A stretch of DNA of 64,000 nucleotides from Labyrinthula sp. Ha (lineage: Eukaryota > Sar > Bigyra > Labyrinthulida > Labyrinthulaceae): contig JAALGZ010000007.1 of NCBI GenBank assembly GCA_015227615.1, positions 310,001-374,000 on the forward strand. Direction: 5' to 3'. The notes under the pieces were generated by a model. It was not told where the DNA came from, did not search any database, and saw only the letters and a program-made list of their open reading frames with translations. Shown here one piece after another: positions 35,401 to 47,669 of the stretch. Positions within the stretch are counted from its first letter, which is position 1, and each line of letters starts with the position of its first letter. The translations under genes and the position numbers were made by a program.

Positions 35401-35864
35401 AAATGGGATGGCAGTTGATGGACAAACTTCTCAATAATCTTCGAGAAGAGCAAAACTTGGCTTTATATGGTAAAGGGACCATTGCTCACATCGAGTCGCT
35501 TCTCTCCAAGGCGACTGAAGGTTCGGAGGAATACAAAGCCCTTTTAGAGTTAAAAGATGTTGCTCAAGATAAAAAGGATAAGACCATTAAACTGGATAAT
35601 ACAGAGCTTCTGACACTACTGTTAGATATCTGCAAAAGACTCCTGCCTGACTTGAACAAAGCAGATGAAGAACGTCGTAAACGTGAGCTGAAACAAGCCA
35701 ACCGTATGATTGAAGTTGAACCTACACAAGAACAAAAGAAAGATAAGAATGTAATGCGCTTGCAGTTGGAAAAGCTTGCTGTTGAACAGAATAAGTTCAT
35801 TAAACCAAAACATGAAGGTATTGGGGAAAATGAAGATGTCAAAGAATTAGAACTTGACTTGTAG
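32452..35864 (+). CDS. LRR-Roc-COR (ROCO) family GTPase
   Basis: Two exons, 32,452-33,632 and 33,662-35,864, around a 29-nt intron; product 1,127 aa. Residues ~25-215 form RNI-type leucine-rich repeats (YLDLSDNRLEDNG, WLDIGNNQLGPEG, LLDISDNKLGSEG, NLNMQYNNIGSEG). A Roc GTPase follows: P-loop GRARAGKTSL (about 331-340), switch/G3 WDFAGQEEYY (about 387; the intron splits this motif), hydrophobic VVVLILDLSRYKDF, and G4 GTHIDEM (about 444). A long charged, probably coiled-coil segment interrupts Roc (about 455-545) before MYVVSSKDLKG (G5 region). The COR domain follows (for example ILWYKHNEKLVDRIF, then SPRWVVDV), and the tail is Lys/Glu-rich. ROCO proteins such as LRRK2 and Dictyostelium GbpC/Pats1 are dimerisation-regulated GTPases; no kinase domain is present here. 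Role in this organism unknown. Confidence 0.92.
33633..33661 (+). other. 29-nt spliceosomal intron in the Roc domain
   Basis: GTATTG...CTTTAG. Splicing produces the invariant-type WDFAGQEEYYMTHTFF of Roc GTPases; unspliced RNA hits a TGA a few codons on. Confidence 0.92.
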
Positions 35865-36589
35865 CATTGTAGATCTTATTTTTTTTGAAGATATGAAACT
35901 TAGAACTGTTCTTTCTGTTTCATAGCTTTTTTGTTTTTTATCAGAGTTGGTTAACCAAATATCTAAGAAATTATTTAAGCAACTTAGATGAAAAACATAG
36001 AAAATGTAAAAGAAACACTATCCTCAAGCTTATAAAACTAAATCAACCAGCAAAAGACATGCAACGTATTTTCTGAAGTTTTTGTGTATGAACCGCGATC
36101 AACGAAAAGGCGCAGAAGAAGGTCATAATATCTTTTGTTCTTTGCCTTTAATCATCCAAAGAAGGAGTCTATCAAGGAAATGAACAGGAAACTATTATCC
36201 TTTCACATCAATATTGCAACATTCAAGTTAATTATCCACAATCAAATAATATAAATACAAAAACTTTTTACCACCCCAGGATCTATTAAATATATTTCGA
36301 AACTTCACAAATATATGTATATTATCTCTCTGCCGCGCTGATTTTGTTGTCTGCAAGTTAGGTGACATAGCCTATAAGATATATTTACATTGTTAAGTTG
36401 ATGAGCATGAAACTTTGCAGAATATTTTAAGAAAAAAACACTGACACTTCGAAATGAAAACATATAGTTCACAATAGGAATTATTATCGCCACTTTACAC
36501 CTTAGCCGCATCCATTCCATTTATAAATAATAGTTAAGGGTTCTTGATTTAACAAAGGAACAGTCTAGTTGAAATACACGAACTAGATA
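35865..36589. other. intergenic interval
   Basis: 725 bp between the convergent ROCO and seven-pass genes, AT-rich. Nothing else seen. Confidence 0.5.
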
Positions 36590-36736
36590 TTATAACTCCC
36601 CTTGTTGAGGACTACCTAATTCAGACTCATATTTATTCAACTGTGGAGCTTGTGTAAAAGGAGTAAAACTCGCACCATGCCTGTTTGCCAGGAGTGTACC
36701 TGAACTTTTTTTCTTTCTTAATTTAACTCCTTGGTA
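36590..36736 (-). other. conserved tail of the seven-pass protein beyond the TAA
   Basis: 48 codons plus stop in the same frame as the copy-1 gene. YQ...K.RKKKSS and APQLN.YESE align with YQKGRKRKQKKSS and APQLMNNESE of copy 2, so the tail was coding until recently or still is. Confidence 0.7.
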
Positions 36737-37654
36737 TTAAAGAAGCACTACGAAAGCAGTTAATCCACCAATAATTACATTTATTGGCCAGAAATACTTC
36801 CACCTATTCAAAGCAACAAAAGAGAAAAGAGCGCTTCCAGCACATGAAACCCAAATTGAGTCAAGAGCTAGAACAGCTAGACGTACTTGTTTTAACCTTC
36901 TAAAAATCTTCTTCAATTTCTCATTAAGCTCATTTCCAATTTCTAATGTTTTTGCGTCCTTAATCATCAACTCTACCAAGTAATAAGCTGCAAAGAGAAA
37001 ATAAATTCCACGAATAGAAAAGATTCCAAATGAACTTCTAAGAACTAGGAGAGAAGTGCGTTGATTTTCAATGAATATAACACTGAACATTAAAGTAAAA
37101 CTAATCAAGTCCAGAAAGGAGACAATATATTTAACTGCTACGAACCTTCGTAAAATAACTTTAGTTCTTTGAGAAAATAAAATCATTTTTCTTTGAAAAT
37201 AGATGTACTTATATAGAAAAATTATCGTGGCAATACAGGCGAGGTGAAGGTTTGTAGCAAAGATAAAGGTAATGAGCACATCCTCACCATAGTTTGTATT
37301 TTCAATATCCTTAACTTTAAGACCTGCACCAATGATATTAACCAATAAACACGACAACAAAGGAAGAAGTCTTATAAACTGTCGAAGTCTGCGAATAAAA
37401 GCAGCATGTACTACGAAAATTATAGAATAAGAGATTAAGATAAACCAATAAAGTCCTGTGAGAATGCTAAAATTTGCATCGCAAGGAAGGGTCTGTAACA
37501 AAGTTTCATTGAAATCCTGTGGTTTTTCTTTTAAGAACAACGAAAATTCTGTTGATTGCGCCCAGCCTGTATCACAGCTACACTGATCCTCAACGCATTT
37601 ACCGAAAGCTCCACAACCTCCTTCAAATCCAAATTCTTCACCAATGCATCTCAT
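36737..37654 (-). CDS. EGF-like, seven-pass membrane protein, copy 1
   Basis: 305 aa from the ATG at 37,654. The cysteine-rich N-terminus (MRCIGEEFGFEGGCGAFGKC, then VEDQCSCDTGW) resembles an EGF-like module; NETLLQTLPC supplies a glycosylation site. About seven hydrophobic segments follow, starting near residue 65 with LTGLYWFILISYSIIFVVHA and ending with NVIIGGLTAFVVLL. A receptor-like 7TM topology is plausible, but no known GPCR family is recognised and there is no cleavable signal peptide. Homologous along its length to the gene at 47,670-48,731. The frame closes with TAA right after the last membrane segment, yet the same frame continues for 48 codons to 36,590 (YQGVKLRKKKSS..., ...APQLNKYESELG) and matches the cytosolic tail of the paralogue. 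The gene is therefore tail-truncated, read through, or becoming a pseudogene. Confidence 0.75.
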   Translation of the reverse strand: MRCIGEEFGFEGGCGAFGKCVEDQCSCDTGWAQSTEFSLFLKEKPQDFNETLLQTLPCDANFSILTGLYWFILISYSIIFVVHAAFIRRLRQFIRLLPLLSCLLVNIIGAGLKVKDIENTNYGEDVLITFIFATNLHLACIATIIFLYKYIYFQRKMILFSQRTKVILRRFVAVKYIVSFLDLISFTLMFSVIFIENQRTSLLVLRSSFGIFSIRGIYFLFAAYYLVELMIKDAKTLEIGNELNEKLKKIFRRLKQVRLAVLALDSIWVSCAGSALFSFVALNRWKYFWPINVIIGGLTAFVVLL

Positions 37655-40600
37655 TTTGGTTTGTTCGGGTACTCACTGAAGTCAGTGTTACTTCTGAAAG
37701 TATTGTACTAGTCATAGCTAGAGGTTGCGCGGAGAATGTTATTATCTATCGGAGTAGAATTTCTTATCCACTTAAACGGTAACAAACGGTAATAAATTGT
37801 ACCAATAAATCGTTTTGGTATATTACCGGTAAAGTTACCGTTAATGTTATTTTGCCTTGAATTTTCAAAACCAACAGAGTTGTCTTCTTTAGACCCGAGC
37901 TAGTTTCGCTTCTATATTTCTAGAGTTAAAGGAAGTTGATTCAAGTTGAAGTTTAAAAAGACTTTACACATATGAAACACACCATTCAAAATCTTTCCCA
38001 TTTTTTTCAATTACCTCGAGGATAATTTTCATTTGTTAGTCATCAGACAAAAAAAGAGGAAAATCTCTCAAGCTGCCAAGGATACATGATCCTTACCAAG
38101 AAAGGTTTATATCTAGACAAAAAGTAACTTTCATGCCATAGCGGTCGCAAAGGACTGAACACGGTTTCCCTTTAGGAAGAGTATCAACGGGAAAATGGTT
38201 GCAATGATCAGAATTATAGTCCTCAATGCCGAAAAAAGGTGAAAAGTCTGAAATTGCAAGTTCTTGTCGGTAATGACAAGTTATCGTCTGTAATAGAGAA
38301 AATCGAGTCCGCGAAGGATCTCTTTACAGCGTTGAATTTACAGACCAAGGTTTTAAACTTCTTTTTAAAGGTGGGTGTTAAAAGGGTGTCTACTTGCCCT
38401 GGAAATGGGGCAAAGGGGAATTCCATAAATCAGCAAAGAACTGTACATAACATGAAAATAGAATTCATGCTAAAGCTGAAGTGAGGCAAGGGTACAAAAC
38501 AATGTACGTGCCTCGTGCCCGAAAGTTCCCATCCTTGGTCTTATTAGTTGCCTCGGCTCCACCTGTGCTTCAAAACTAACCCTCGACTAGAAACCCCACC
38601 TTAAGGCCTCTGTTTTTTAAATATCTATTCCAAAGATGCAGAATTCCTCATTTGGAAGCTCCCATATTCTTTATTTCACCCTATATTGTCGCTCACACAA
38701 GCGTTAGGTATCACTTTCGATAACCTTTGTATGATTTTTAGTTCAAGTATGAATAACGTGGAATTTGGCACCTTTTCAAAAAACCTGAAATATCTGCTTA
38801 AACTCAGCATTCTAACGTTTTTGTGGCATCTAAAATTTATTGAAGTCTCTTACCATTTATAATTGTTGAACATTTCGGAAGTTAACAAACGGTACTTATT
38901 AGTAACTTTTTACCAATAAGAAACCCTAACCGGGAATACAGATGATGGAATATTCTTTTCGACTTTATGTAATACATTGTCCACCATCGAACTTTTCACT
39001 CTCACAAACAGGGTAATAATATATGGAATCCGCTTCTTAGACGGACCTAGGGCTTCCTTTTTGATATCCTTATGATATATCATTTGAGTTTTAAAGATTT
39101 TGATATTGTTTTGAGCGAGTATAAGTTTTTTGCCAGCAAGTTTGAGTGACTTTTGAGAAACTCATGAATATCATTTGAATTTTGGACATATAACCCATTT
39201 TCCTTGAGTTATTGATATTCTTTTACATTCTCACTATCAACTGTATAGTAGTACTATCTTAATCCCTTTACTGGTCATTTGACTTGAACGTATGACCAAT
39301 GCTTCATCCGTCGTATTGTCCCCAATTAAGCTATTAATATTATATGGTATATGTACATACTGTTACTAGTATGATTATTATAAACTGGCCCGTTAAATTA
39401 GAAGAAGCATACTACAAGGGCAGACAAGATATTAAACACAATTAAACAAGGACTAGGAGTTACAAGACTTACTTTGCATCATTTGAAAGCCCCTTTTTTG
39501 CAGAATACACTTATTTAATATTTAATTGAGTTTGAAAACGTTAAGAACAATGAACAGTGGTGCTTTAACAACAGCGAAACGGATGATGACTCCAACCAAC
39601 GAAATCCCTCGAACTCGAATCCAAATACGTTTCATTGAAAGTTAGATACATATTCGGAAAGCTCTTTTGAATATCTCCCTAGCTGTATAAGCTAGGATAG
39701 AATGTAAAATAGTTAATTTCAGATACAGCATCAAATCCCGCCAAAATATAGCTCATTCATTTTGTATCGATCAGAGGACAATGAAGAAAAAGGTTACATC
39801 ACCACTGTGAACTGTCGATATTAGCTATTATATTCAAGTTATGCTTAGTAGAAAGCAATAATACCTTATCCTTTTTGTTATTACCGGGTGTTGAAAACTT
39901 TATCAATGATTTTTTCCAAAAATACAGTATAATGGCCATATAATCTACAATACCTTTTCAACTCTTCTACAAAGTTCAAAACATATTGAAAACTGAACTT
40001 AGTACTTATTCACATAAAAATTTAGAGGATTAAAATAATATAAAGTATAAAAAAATCACGATTACTAAAAATAATGCATATAGTATTTGCTAGTTTTTTT
40101 CACAAAATCTTCCTCAAATACAATAGTATAACCCACGATGTGTTTCGCATTAAAAAACCTTTCCAGCCATGTATTTTGTCAAGGTATTTGATAAGGATGA
40201 GTACTTTAAACCCTAAGAAAAGCTAATTTTAGGGGGTTCTTTTCACTAAGTTTACAGATCTCTAAAAAAACATACTTTCAAACGTAACATCATGAAGAAC
40301 AACTCTATTGGTGATTTGATTGCTCTAAAGCCCTAGAAATTTACTATACCTGACTTGTCAAAATGTTTTTCAGGATGTTTCTTCTCTAGTTAATTGTAAC
40401 TGAGCTAAACTTCACTCAAAAAAGTCAAATGCTGAAAATTTGCACATCTGAGAATACGAAATCACTCAGTTTTGCTATGATCCCCTAAATTTTTATACTA
40501 GGTAGCTCCAAGCAACTAAAAAACATGACATGTAACCTTTATTTCTTTGTTTTAGGGTATTTTTGATGTTTTTTTAAAAGAAAAGTCGATATTGGGCTAG

Positions 40601-41580
40601 AATGCTGTTTTTGTCAATTTCAATCCGTGTAATAACTCGGGAAATACTCGTCTAGAACCTGAATAGACCTCACCAGTCAAAATAACGGGTGAATTTAGGT
40701 CTAGAAACAACTTTATTTGAGAATAGAAGGAATCTGTGTAGACTTCATAACAATGTATCCTACTTCCAAGATCTCAGAAACTCTGAAAAAAGATACTCTT
40801 AAATGTCCAATATTCCTGAATGGGTGATACCAAGTAATAAAACATCCTGGGAAATGTTAGTCATCCAGAGGTATTTATGACATAGGGTACCTTCGAGTTT
40901 TCCTTGAGAAAACTTCAAGAAGTTCCCTCTTAATCTCAGCAATAGTTATTTGGCTTCATTTAGCTTTACTCAAAACTCAACTATAAAATAGCCAAAACTA
41001 AGCTTCTAATAGGTCAAAAATAAATAACTTGGACTCTAACCCCATCTAGGACCAAGTTTCAGTAACTTAGAAAAGACAAAAATAAGCTTTGAAGTTTTTA
41101 TTGGTTTTACTTTTACAAATCTCTGTCATGATGTTGCAAATTCCTACAAAAAAATATATATTTTTTTTAACTTTTACTTATGATATAATTCTTAAGAACA
41201 CATATAAATTGGCATAGAGAAGACAAGTACAAGTTAAAGAAGTTCCAAGTTTTTGGTTTTTGAAAACAGTCATATTGCGGTCGTTTTTCTGACGTATTTA
41301 TGGCAAAAAGTGATTATTTTGTTTGTTAAGTTAAGTAGCTTCCTCTTATTTTTATAAAACGTGCTTGAAATCACTTAATGGAGAGAAAGGTATACTATAC
41401 TACGATGATATTTATATATTTTAACTCTAAGTTTGACTTACTTAAAAACTTTCCTACTTTTTGATATTTTCATATTTTTCCTATACTCAAATAAACTTAA
41501 CATTACATTACCCTAAACGTAATAAAACCAACAGAAATCAAGAAATGGTTAAGAGATTTCCGTATTTACAGATAATTCAG
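37655..41580. other. 3.9-kb gene-free interval with TAACGGT-type repeats
   Basis: No supported gene. Contains the inverted repeat at 37,775-37,842 and a related sequence at 38,881-38,920. A frame at 38,239-38,484 (from GTG; VLVGNDKLSSVIEKIESAKD) looks mildly coding but is short and isolated. Confidence 0.45.
37775..37842. repeat. imperfect inverted repeat, AACGGTAA-rich
   Basis: Left arm aacggtaacaaacggtaat and right arm attaccggtaaagttaccgtt are near reverse complements around a short loop. It lies about 120-190 bp upstream of the copy-1 seven-pass gene start. It could be a transcription-factor palindrome (Myb-type TAACGG cores) or the remains of a small hairpin transposon. Confidence 0.55.
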
Positions 41581-42435
41581 CGATGATTGAGCGAGTGGAT
41601 GCCAAAAGTGACGGAAATATTGAAGATATGCATAGAATCAAAATGATGAATGATGCTACAATGTTGTAAAACCTTCGTCAACAATATTCTCGTGCACATG
41701 GAAAGATGCAAATTAACACAAACATAGTAAGTATTTAAGTGAGCATAAGTCCATATTAAGATCTTGTTTTATATGTAGCTGAAAAAGAAGAAATGTATTT
41801 GAATACAGGGGGAGAGTTATCAAAACAGCCACCTTATGTGTTCAAGGTTGCAGAAACTGATATCAAGATGATTAAACAGCAAGATTAAAAACAATCAAGT
41901 GTTGTTAATTGAGTATCAGGTGTAGCAGAAACTGAAGCAACCAAGCAGCTCTTACAATATACCAGTGAAAGATATAGAAGAAAAGCTTTAGATTCTCGTT
42001 CTTAAAATAAAAATGAATACTTTGAAGCTGAGAAAGAAAATCTTGGCAGTGCAATCCTTTTATAGAAGCCTTTGGAGATATTGAAGTAATTGAGGAAAAC
42101 ATTAAACTATATATTCTTTTATTACTCACATGAAGGAGCTCAAAATGCGAAATTGAAACTGTCTATTTTTTTTTCGGGGGTTGATCTCAGTAAATTTATC
42201 CTCAAACAAGAATTAAGCACATCCAGGAAGGGAAAAAGAGGTATTTAGAAAACTGAATAATAATATATTTTTTTTAAATTAAAACTTAAATTAACTAAGT
42301 ATTTGTAAAATGTTTTTGCTTCAAGTTCTAGAACTTAAACTAAGGGAGTATTACTTTTGTTTGGATCCTGAGTAATGTCAGAATCTGAAGCAGATTGGGC
42401 AGAAAGATGATTTGGATGAAGTCTAAAATTTAAAA
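41581..42435 (+). pseudogene. decayed myosin motor-domain gene
   Basis: Three frames in order show an unconventional-myosin head. (1) At 41,620-41,725, GNIEDMHRIKMMNDATML, then a stop, then NLRQQYSRAHG, matching ED-L-NE-x-IL-NL-RY near the start of the motor. (2) At 41,795-41,990, LSKQPPYVFKVAETDIKMIK, and after stops VSGVAETEATKQLLQYTSERY, matching PPHIFAIAD and the P-loop region GESGAGKTEATK-LL-YL. The P-loop has lost its glycines and lysine. (3) At about 42,045-42,090, IEAFGDIEVIEEN, matching ILEAFGNAKT. A possible later piece is REYYFCLDPE at about 42,345. Several in-frame stops and at least one frameshift show it cannot encode a functional motor. Confidence 0.75.
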
Positions 42436-43925
42436 AATGTATCTTTATTAAAGTCAAGTAAGGTTCTTTTCCAACATGTTTACATCCCTCCTTCAAGTAC
42501 TCTAACTTTAAAACTTACAGTGAAGTTGGGATTTTTATGTGAAAATTCTTGTGGCTTCACGTTAAAAATTCAAAAATACCAATTCAATTAACACAGTAAC
42601 TTCAAGTTCAGACCTTTAAAGCTTAGTTTGCCTCAAATAGAGGTTAGAAAGTATACTAAAGAGTAAGAAACAAACGTTAAAATTCCTGTACAAGGGGTTC
42701 TTGTTGATCATACTCACATTTACGTCTCTTCCTCTCCTCATCGAGTAACAGCAATGGTCAATTTATTGGGGCAAAGATCGTCGAGACTACGAATAACGCG
42801 GTAACAATGTCTTTCATTAGTTTTGCTCAGTTATTTATTTCTTCGAACACATAAAAGTTAAGGCTCTGTTCAATTATAGTTGGGTTTTGCATGAAAATGG
42901 AGCTTTTGGGTCCTGGGCCATATGGCCAAAATTCAAGTGATACTCATGATATTATCAAAAAAAACTCAAATATCATTTGAGAAAACTCAAAATTCCGAAA
43001 AAAGTATTAAAACTCAACACTTTTGAGGAACTCATTTGAGTATCGATATTCTTTCCTCAAATGGCAGCCCTAGACGGACTCATCCATGTCATTCATAAGA
43101 ATCCTAAGAAAAGAAGGTAGTAGAAAACCCTATAAAGTAAAATTACTACAGTGAAAGACTGGTATGACGATACTGAAGAAGCAAACAAACCTATTTTAAT
43201 ATAGAAAGACAAACTGGGGGCAGGTTAAGTGACTTGATTAAGAATAGGTAGAGGGTCGATGTTGAGAGCGGGGTTCTGAGGGAAACTTCACAACAGGCAG
43301 GGATCGGGACTTGATTCTTGTGAATAAATCCTTTCTTTTTGTGACCTCATTCCTTAGCTCATTCAATGGAGATGCTTTGAATGTAGTCGTCACCATGGCT
43401 GCTTATTTTTCATTGCTTCTTTTGAGCGATGACCTTAGTTTCCTATAGTTACAAAGGTGGAACTACTGTCTAACCAGAACAAGCAGTCTTATTCTGGTTG
43501 GCTATTGATATAATCTTGAAAGTGGACCAATTTTCAAAAAGAGTCCCGCTATACATTTTTTGATCTTTCCGTCTTCCACTAGACATGCTGCAGATTTCAT
43601 TATCGTTGCCTTCAATAGTGGAATAACACCGATGCAGTTCCTTATGATTTAATGACTCTTTCTAAATGATGCCTTGAATTAAAGAGCACATTGTGGGGCT
43701 TAATAACCCTAATTTCAAGTCCAGATTATAGATATGTGTGAATACTTCTTTTGTCTCTCGCCTTAGGGAACATTAGTAAGTCAAATGGCAAAGGGTGTTG
43801 CATATCCGAACTGGTAGTCCTGTAATAACTAAAGTTAAAAGAGAGTGTAAGTTGAGCCTTTTGTTTGAGAAAACTCATCTTGGTAAGTGTGAGATTCCTA
43901 AATGAAAGAATCTCAAAGAACCAAG
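42436..43925. other. gene-free interval
   Basis: No supported gene. May contain further decayed exons of the adjacent myosin fossil, which I could not identify. Confidence 0.4.
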
Positions 43926-44164
43926 AGAAGCTTCCTCAGATCCGTGTGATTTAGTCCTGCAGCTGGATTTACAAATGAAACTACACATGCAAAAAAAATT
44001 CTCACGTAGATAATCCATACAGTGTTTCTTACAGGCTGCACAGCTGGGTGACCAAGTGTTCGACAAAACAGTTATTGTTGAAATTACGTCCAACTTGTGT
44101 GCTGTGGAGGGCCAAGAAGGGAATCAGGATAGCATTGAAATGCTAGTAACGCTTCGTGAATAAG
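43926..44164 (+). pseudogene. possible two-exon coding remnant of unknown family
   Basis: A frame ending SPAAGFTNETTHAKKNSH is followed by a 29-nt GTAGAT...CTTACAG segment (about 44,006-44,034). The same frame then continues as AAQLGDQVFDKTVIVEITSN, with QEGNQDSIEMLVTLRE before TAA. The intron-like spacer matches the size and ends of the supported introns. Upstream in-frame TGA and lack of a recognised family suggest a fragment; it could be part of the nearby myosin relic or an unrelated gene. Confidence 0.4.
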
Positions 44165-47100
44165 GCAATCGATGATCCGGAAATGGACTTCATTATTCAG
44201 GTAAAATATCAACACACCTTAAGCCCAACATGTTGTGTATGTCTCCTCCTATGACACATAAAAATTTAAATAGAGTTCTTAACACTAGGTTTCAGTTCTT
44301 CTATGGACCTTATGACCTTATGCTGGTTTGTATTCATGCCATCGACGGAGGCGAATAATGATTAATAGCTTTATTAAGTAAGTGATTCATGTGTTTTTAT
44401 CAATTATTGATCAACTTTCGCAGAGTTTAATTTCATAACAAACCTGGCTTTTTATTAAGTCATCGTCAATAATCTAGTTAAGAGCATAATGTTGGGGGAA
44501 ACCAAAGATTACTAATGAGATAGGAGTAATTCAAGATTGTTTGAATCTAACATGGTTTAGCTAATATGTACCTTGGTTGCCATTGCAATATACAAACAAA
44601 ACTGATTTTGTAGTAAAGGCTACAGGAACTTAACATTAAATCTCTGCTCCTTAAAATTTTAACTGATACGCATCAATCTATTCTCCGTTTTTATGCTGTT
44701 ATAGCTAACCAGAATCAAACCGGATAATGTAGTATAGGATCATATTTTTCGTAAGGGGGTGCTTATAGCTACAGCTACAGACTAGGTAGACCCTCACTTT
44801 CAGAATCTAAGAAAGCTATTCACTTAAGAATGATTCCTGATAATGATTGCTTTGCCGGGTTAAGGTTTCAGCAGATATCATTCAGAACTTTTCCCTATAC
44901 TTTTGTCTACTGTCATAATACAACTTTATTAGAGAATAACATTTTTCATGGTAAATAAATATAAGTTTGGCCCAGATTAGTAAGATTTTCAATAGGATAA
45001 ATTAATTTTTAGATTTAAAAAAAAACCAATCGTAAAGCAAACATATTCCTGTTGTTGTCTCAGCATATGAAGACACTCTTCTCAAGGAGGCACACCTCGA
45101 AATTTTCTTGATGATCCAGATATATTTGTATGTATATATATAAAAAAAATGATTGGAGGTATGCTTTGGAAATTTAGTTTCAATGATAGTATTATACATT
45201 TAGTCTAGACTTAGCAACACTGTTATAATGACAAAGGCAACGTATTGTTGCTGTGCTTGGCAAGTTTTTATTTAGCGCCAGTTTTTGTTATCCTGGTCCT
45301 TGGTCAGTGTGTTGGACCTAAAAGATGAAAATATGAGTCATATGGGTTAGATTAAGCAGAGAAATCGAGTTTAAACTAAGAAAATTTGCACCACTGAAGC
45401 TAAGATACTCTTACCTTGGGAGAGAAAGATTAATCGAGCTAAACATTTATTAAGTTGGTTTGCTGAGGCAATTATTCTCGTTTCTACACATTCGCATTTT
45501 AGGCTATGTCGTAGTAGATTTTAAGCGACAGCGTACCTGCTGGGGTTCATCAGTCGGCTCTAAACATATTCTTTCTTAAAATGGCTATCCTAGCATTCTT
45601 GAATATATACACGAAATAAAAAAAAGAAATTAGTTACCTGCACTATTGGAGTGAGATTTTTAGGCAGTACACTAAAATAATGGTGAAATTCAAGCACGGT
45701 TTATTCCATTATACCTAGTTGAGTTAAAAATAGAAAAGATCAGGCAACACGGTAAAAAGAAAATCTAGCATCAGAAGATAGGAAGTGTCATCATTGTATT
45801 TACTTAACTTTGTTTTAAAAACAATTTCAAGGTTTAGTATTAGATAACTTTTCTGGTTTTTCTTTGAAGAATATTACATTAGAATAAAAAATTATTACAT
45901 GAGCCGTGCAAGTACCATTTTATCTAGATAGTACTCGTTAGAGATATGATTTAATTAAGTGGAACTGAAAAGGCATGTGGATCATTTTTATGGTTGCGAC
46001 ACTTTTCATTTCCACCTGGTTTCCTTCTATATTTTTCCAGAACTTGACATCTGCTAAATTAACCTACTAATTCTGTTTTGGATCTAGGAAAGTGAATCTG
46101 TTTTGCAATGATAACTTTCTAAAACTCCTTTTTCGTTTTAATGGAACTCTAATTTTTCGTTTTTGCTTTTCTATTACCTTCTTTTCAGTGAATTTTATGC
46201 AATAAATAGTGTAAATTGTAAGGCCTACAGTCTACCACAAGGATGCTAAATTACATTGTTCTAATAGACTGCAACAGTAATTTTGCCCAATTCTTTGATT
46301 TTTTTACTCTGATGAATGTTTCACTACTATTCTCTCATGAACCCATTGTCTATTTGGCCAAGCTATGAATCTTGAACTAAATAGGTATTAACCACCTCGT
46401 ATTAAGATTTTTCTTCCACAACTTTTCTCAAAACCTGTGCCGTACAATTGTAAAGCGAGGTTAGCGCAATTACTATTACTTAACTAAGAACTTAAACTGG
46501 TATCAACTTAGTGATAGTAAGCTAATTCAAATCCAAAGGTTAAGACTCCAATAATACAAATTTCGTTCACTCACTGTCTAAGTTTTAAGGGATAAGTGCT
46601 CTCATTTTCTGCACCATCTTATCGAGAATTGATAATAACGTTATTAAAATATTCATACAAGTTAATAAACAGCTTTGACCATAATACTCTTGGCAAATAA
46701 TTCAATAATATATATTATGCAAAACATAAATGATTGAGATATAGTATGTCATAAAGTAGCTTGAGCTCAAAAAAGCAATCTGACGAAAAGAACAAAGACT
46801 CTTGAAAATACAATAATATGAATAATAGACCTTTAAATCAACTATAATAAACAGTATTCAAGTTGCTGAACATTTCTGTACATGTTGTATACATTACTAC
46901 ACCTGCTTTTTTTATTATGGGATTTGGATAAATATACGGAAGAGCACCTATTCTAAAATCATGAGATAGTTATGGAGAAGGAATAGAACAGGAAAACAAA
47001 AAGAAAAGACTTGTTTATACTTACCAAGCATTTCAATATATATTCAGTGCAGCATTTGAGTTCTTGCTATATTTGAGCTATCCATTTTAGCTTCATGGTC

Positions 47101-47669
47101 AGCAGAACATCTTCCTAAGCAGCACAGAATATTATCTGAGAGTGATAATTTTCAATAAGATGTATTCTCAGACAACAGCCATACGTCAAGTCATCTTAAT
47201 GAAAATTGCAGAACTGTAGGTTGTATTAGCTAGAGCACTTTCTCCTAGAAAGCACAAATATATTACATTAGTTCGTGAGAGCAAATAAGTTCTTACTTAC
47301 TACATTAGGCAACTTCATCTATACTTTGCTCATTTTCTGATCTGACTATTTCAAAACTTAAGGTCAAAGAAAGAAATACAAATATGCAAGAAGAATATTT
47401 TAATTGCACTGAATTGAAGAAAAAAGATTATTTACTTATTCTTCTTTCTAGAAACTAGAATTTGCTTCCCATATGCTGGAACAATGTATCCACCTTATGC
47501 TAAATTTTATTCGAAAATTATACCTGCGAGTAAAAATCTAAACAGTTTCTTGAAAGAAGTCTGCTTGAGCTAAGAAACAAGATATACTTTTCTAGTAAAA
47601 AAAACACTCAATACACAAAATTGACTACCATTAAATTAAAACAAACACTATCTTTTTTATCCTCCATAA
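44165..47669. other. 3.5-kb gene-free AT-rich interval
   Basis: No gene, RNA or element supported. Confidence 0.5.

Noticed and set aside
32452-35864. Ciliate origin because of the tiny introns
   Set aside because: TAA, TAG and TGA are all used as ordinary terminators and none occurs inside the supported conserved coding regions.
43875-44093. 72-aa minus-strand cysteine-rich frame
   Set aside because: Shadow of the plus-strand coding-like blocks at 43.93-44.16 kb; no recognised cysteine pattern.
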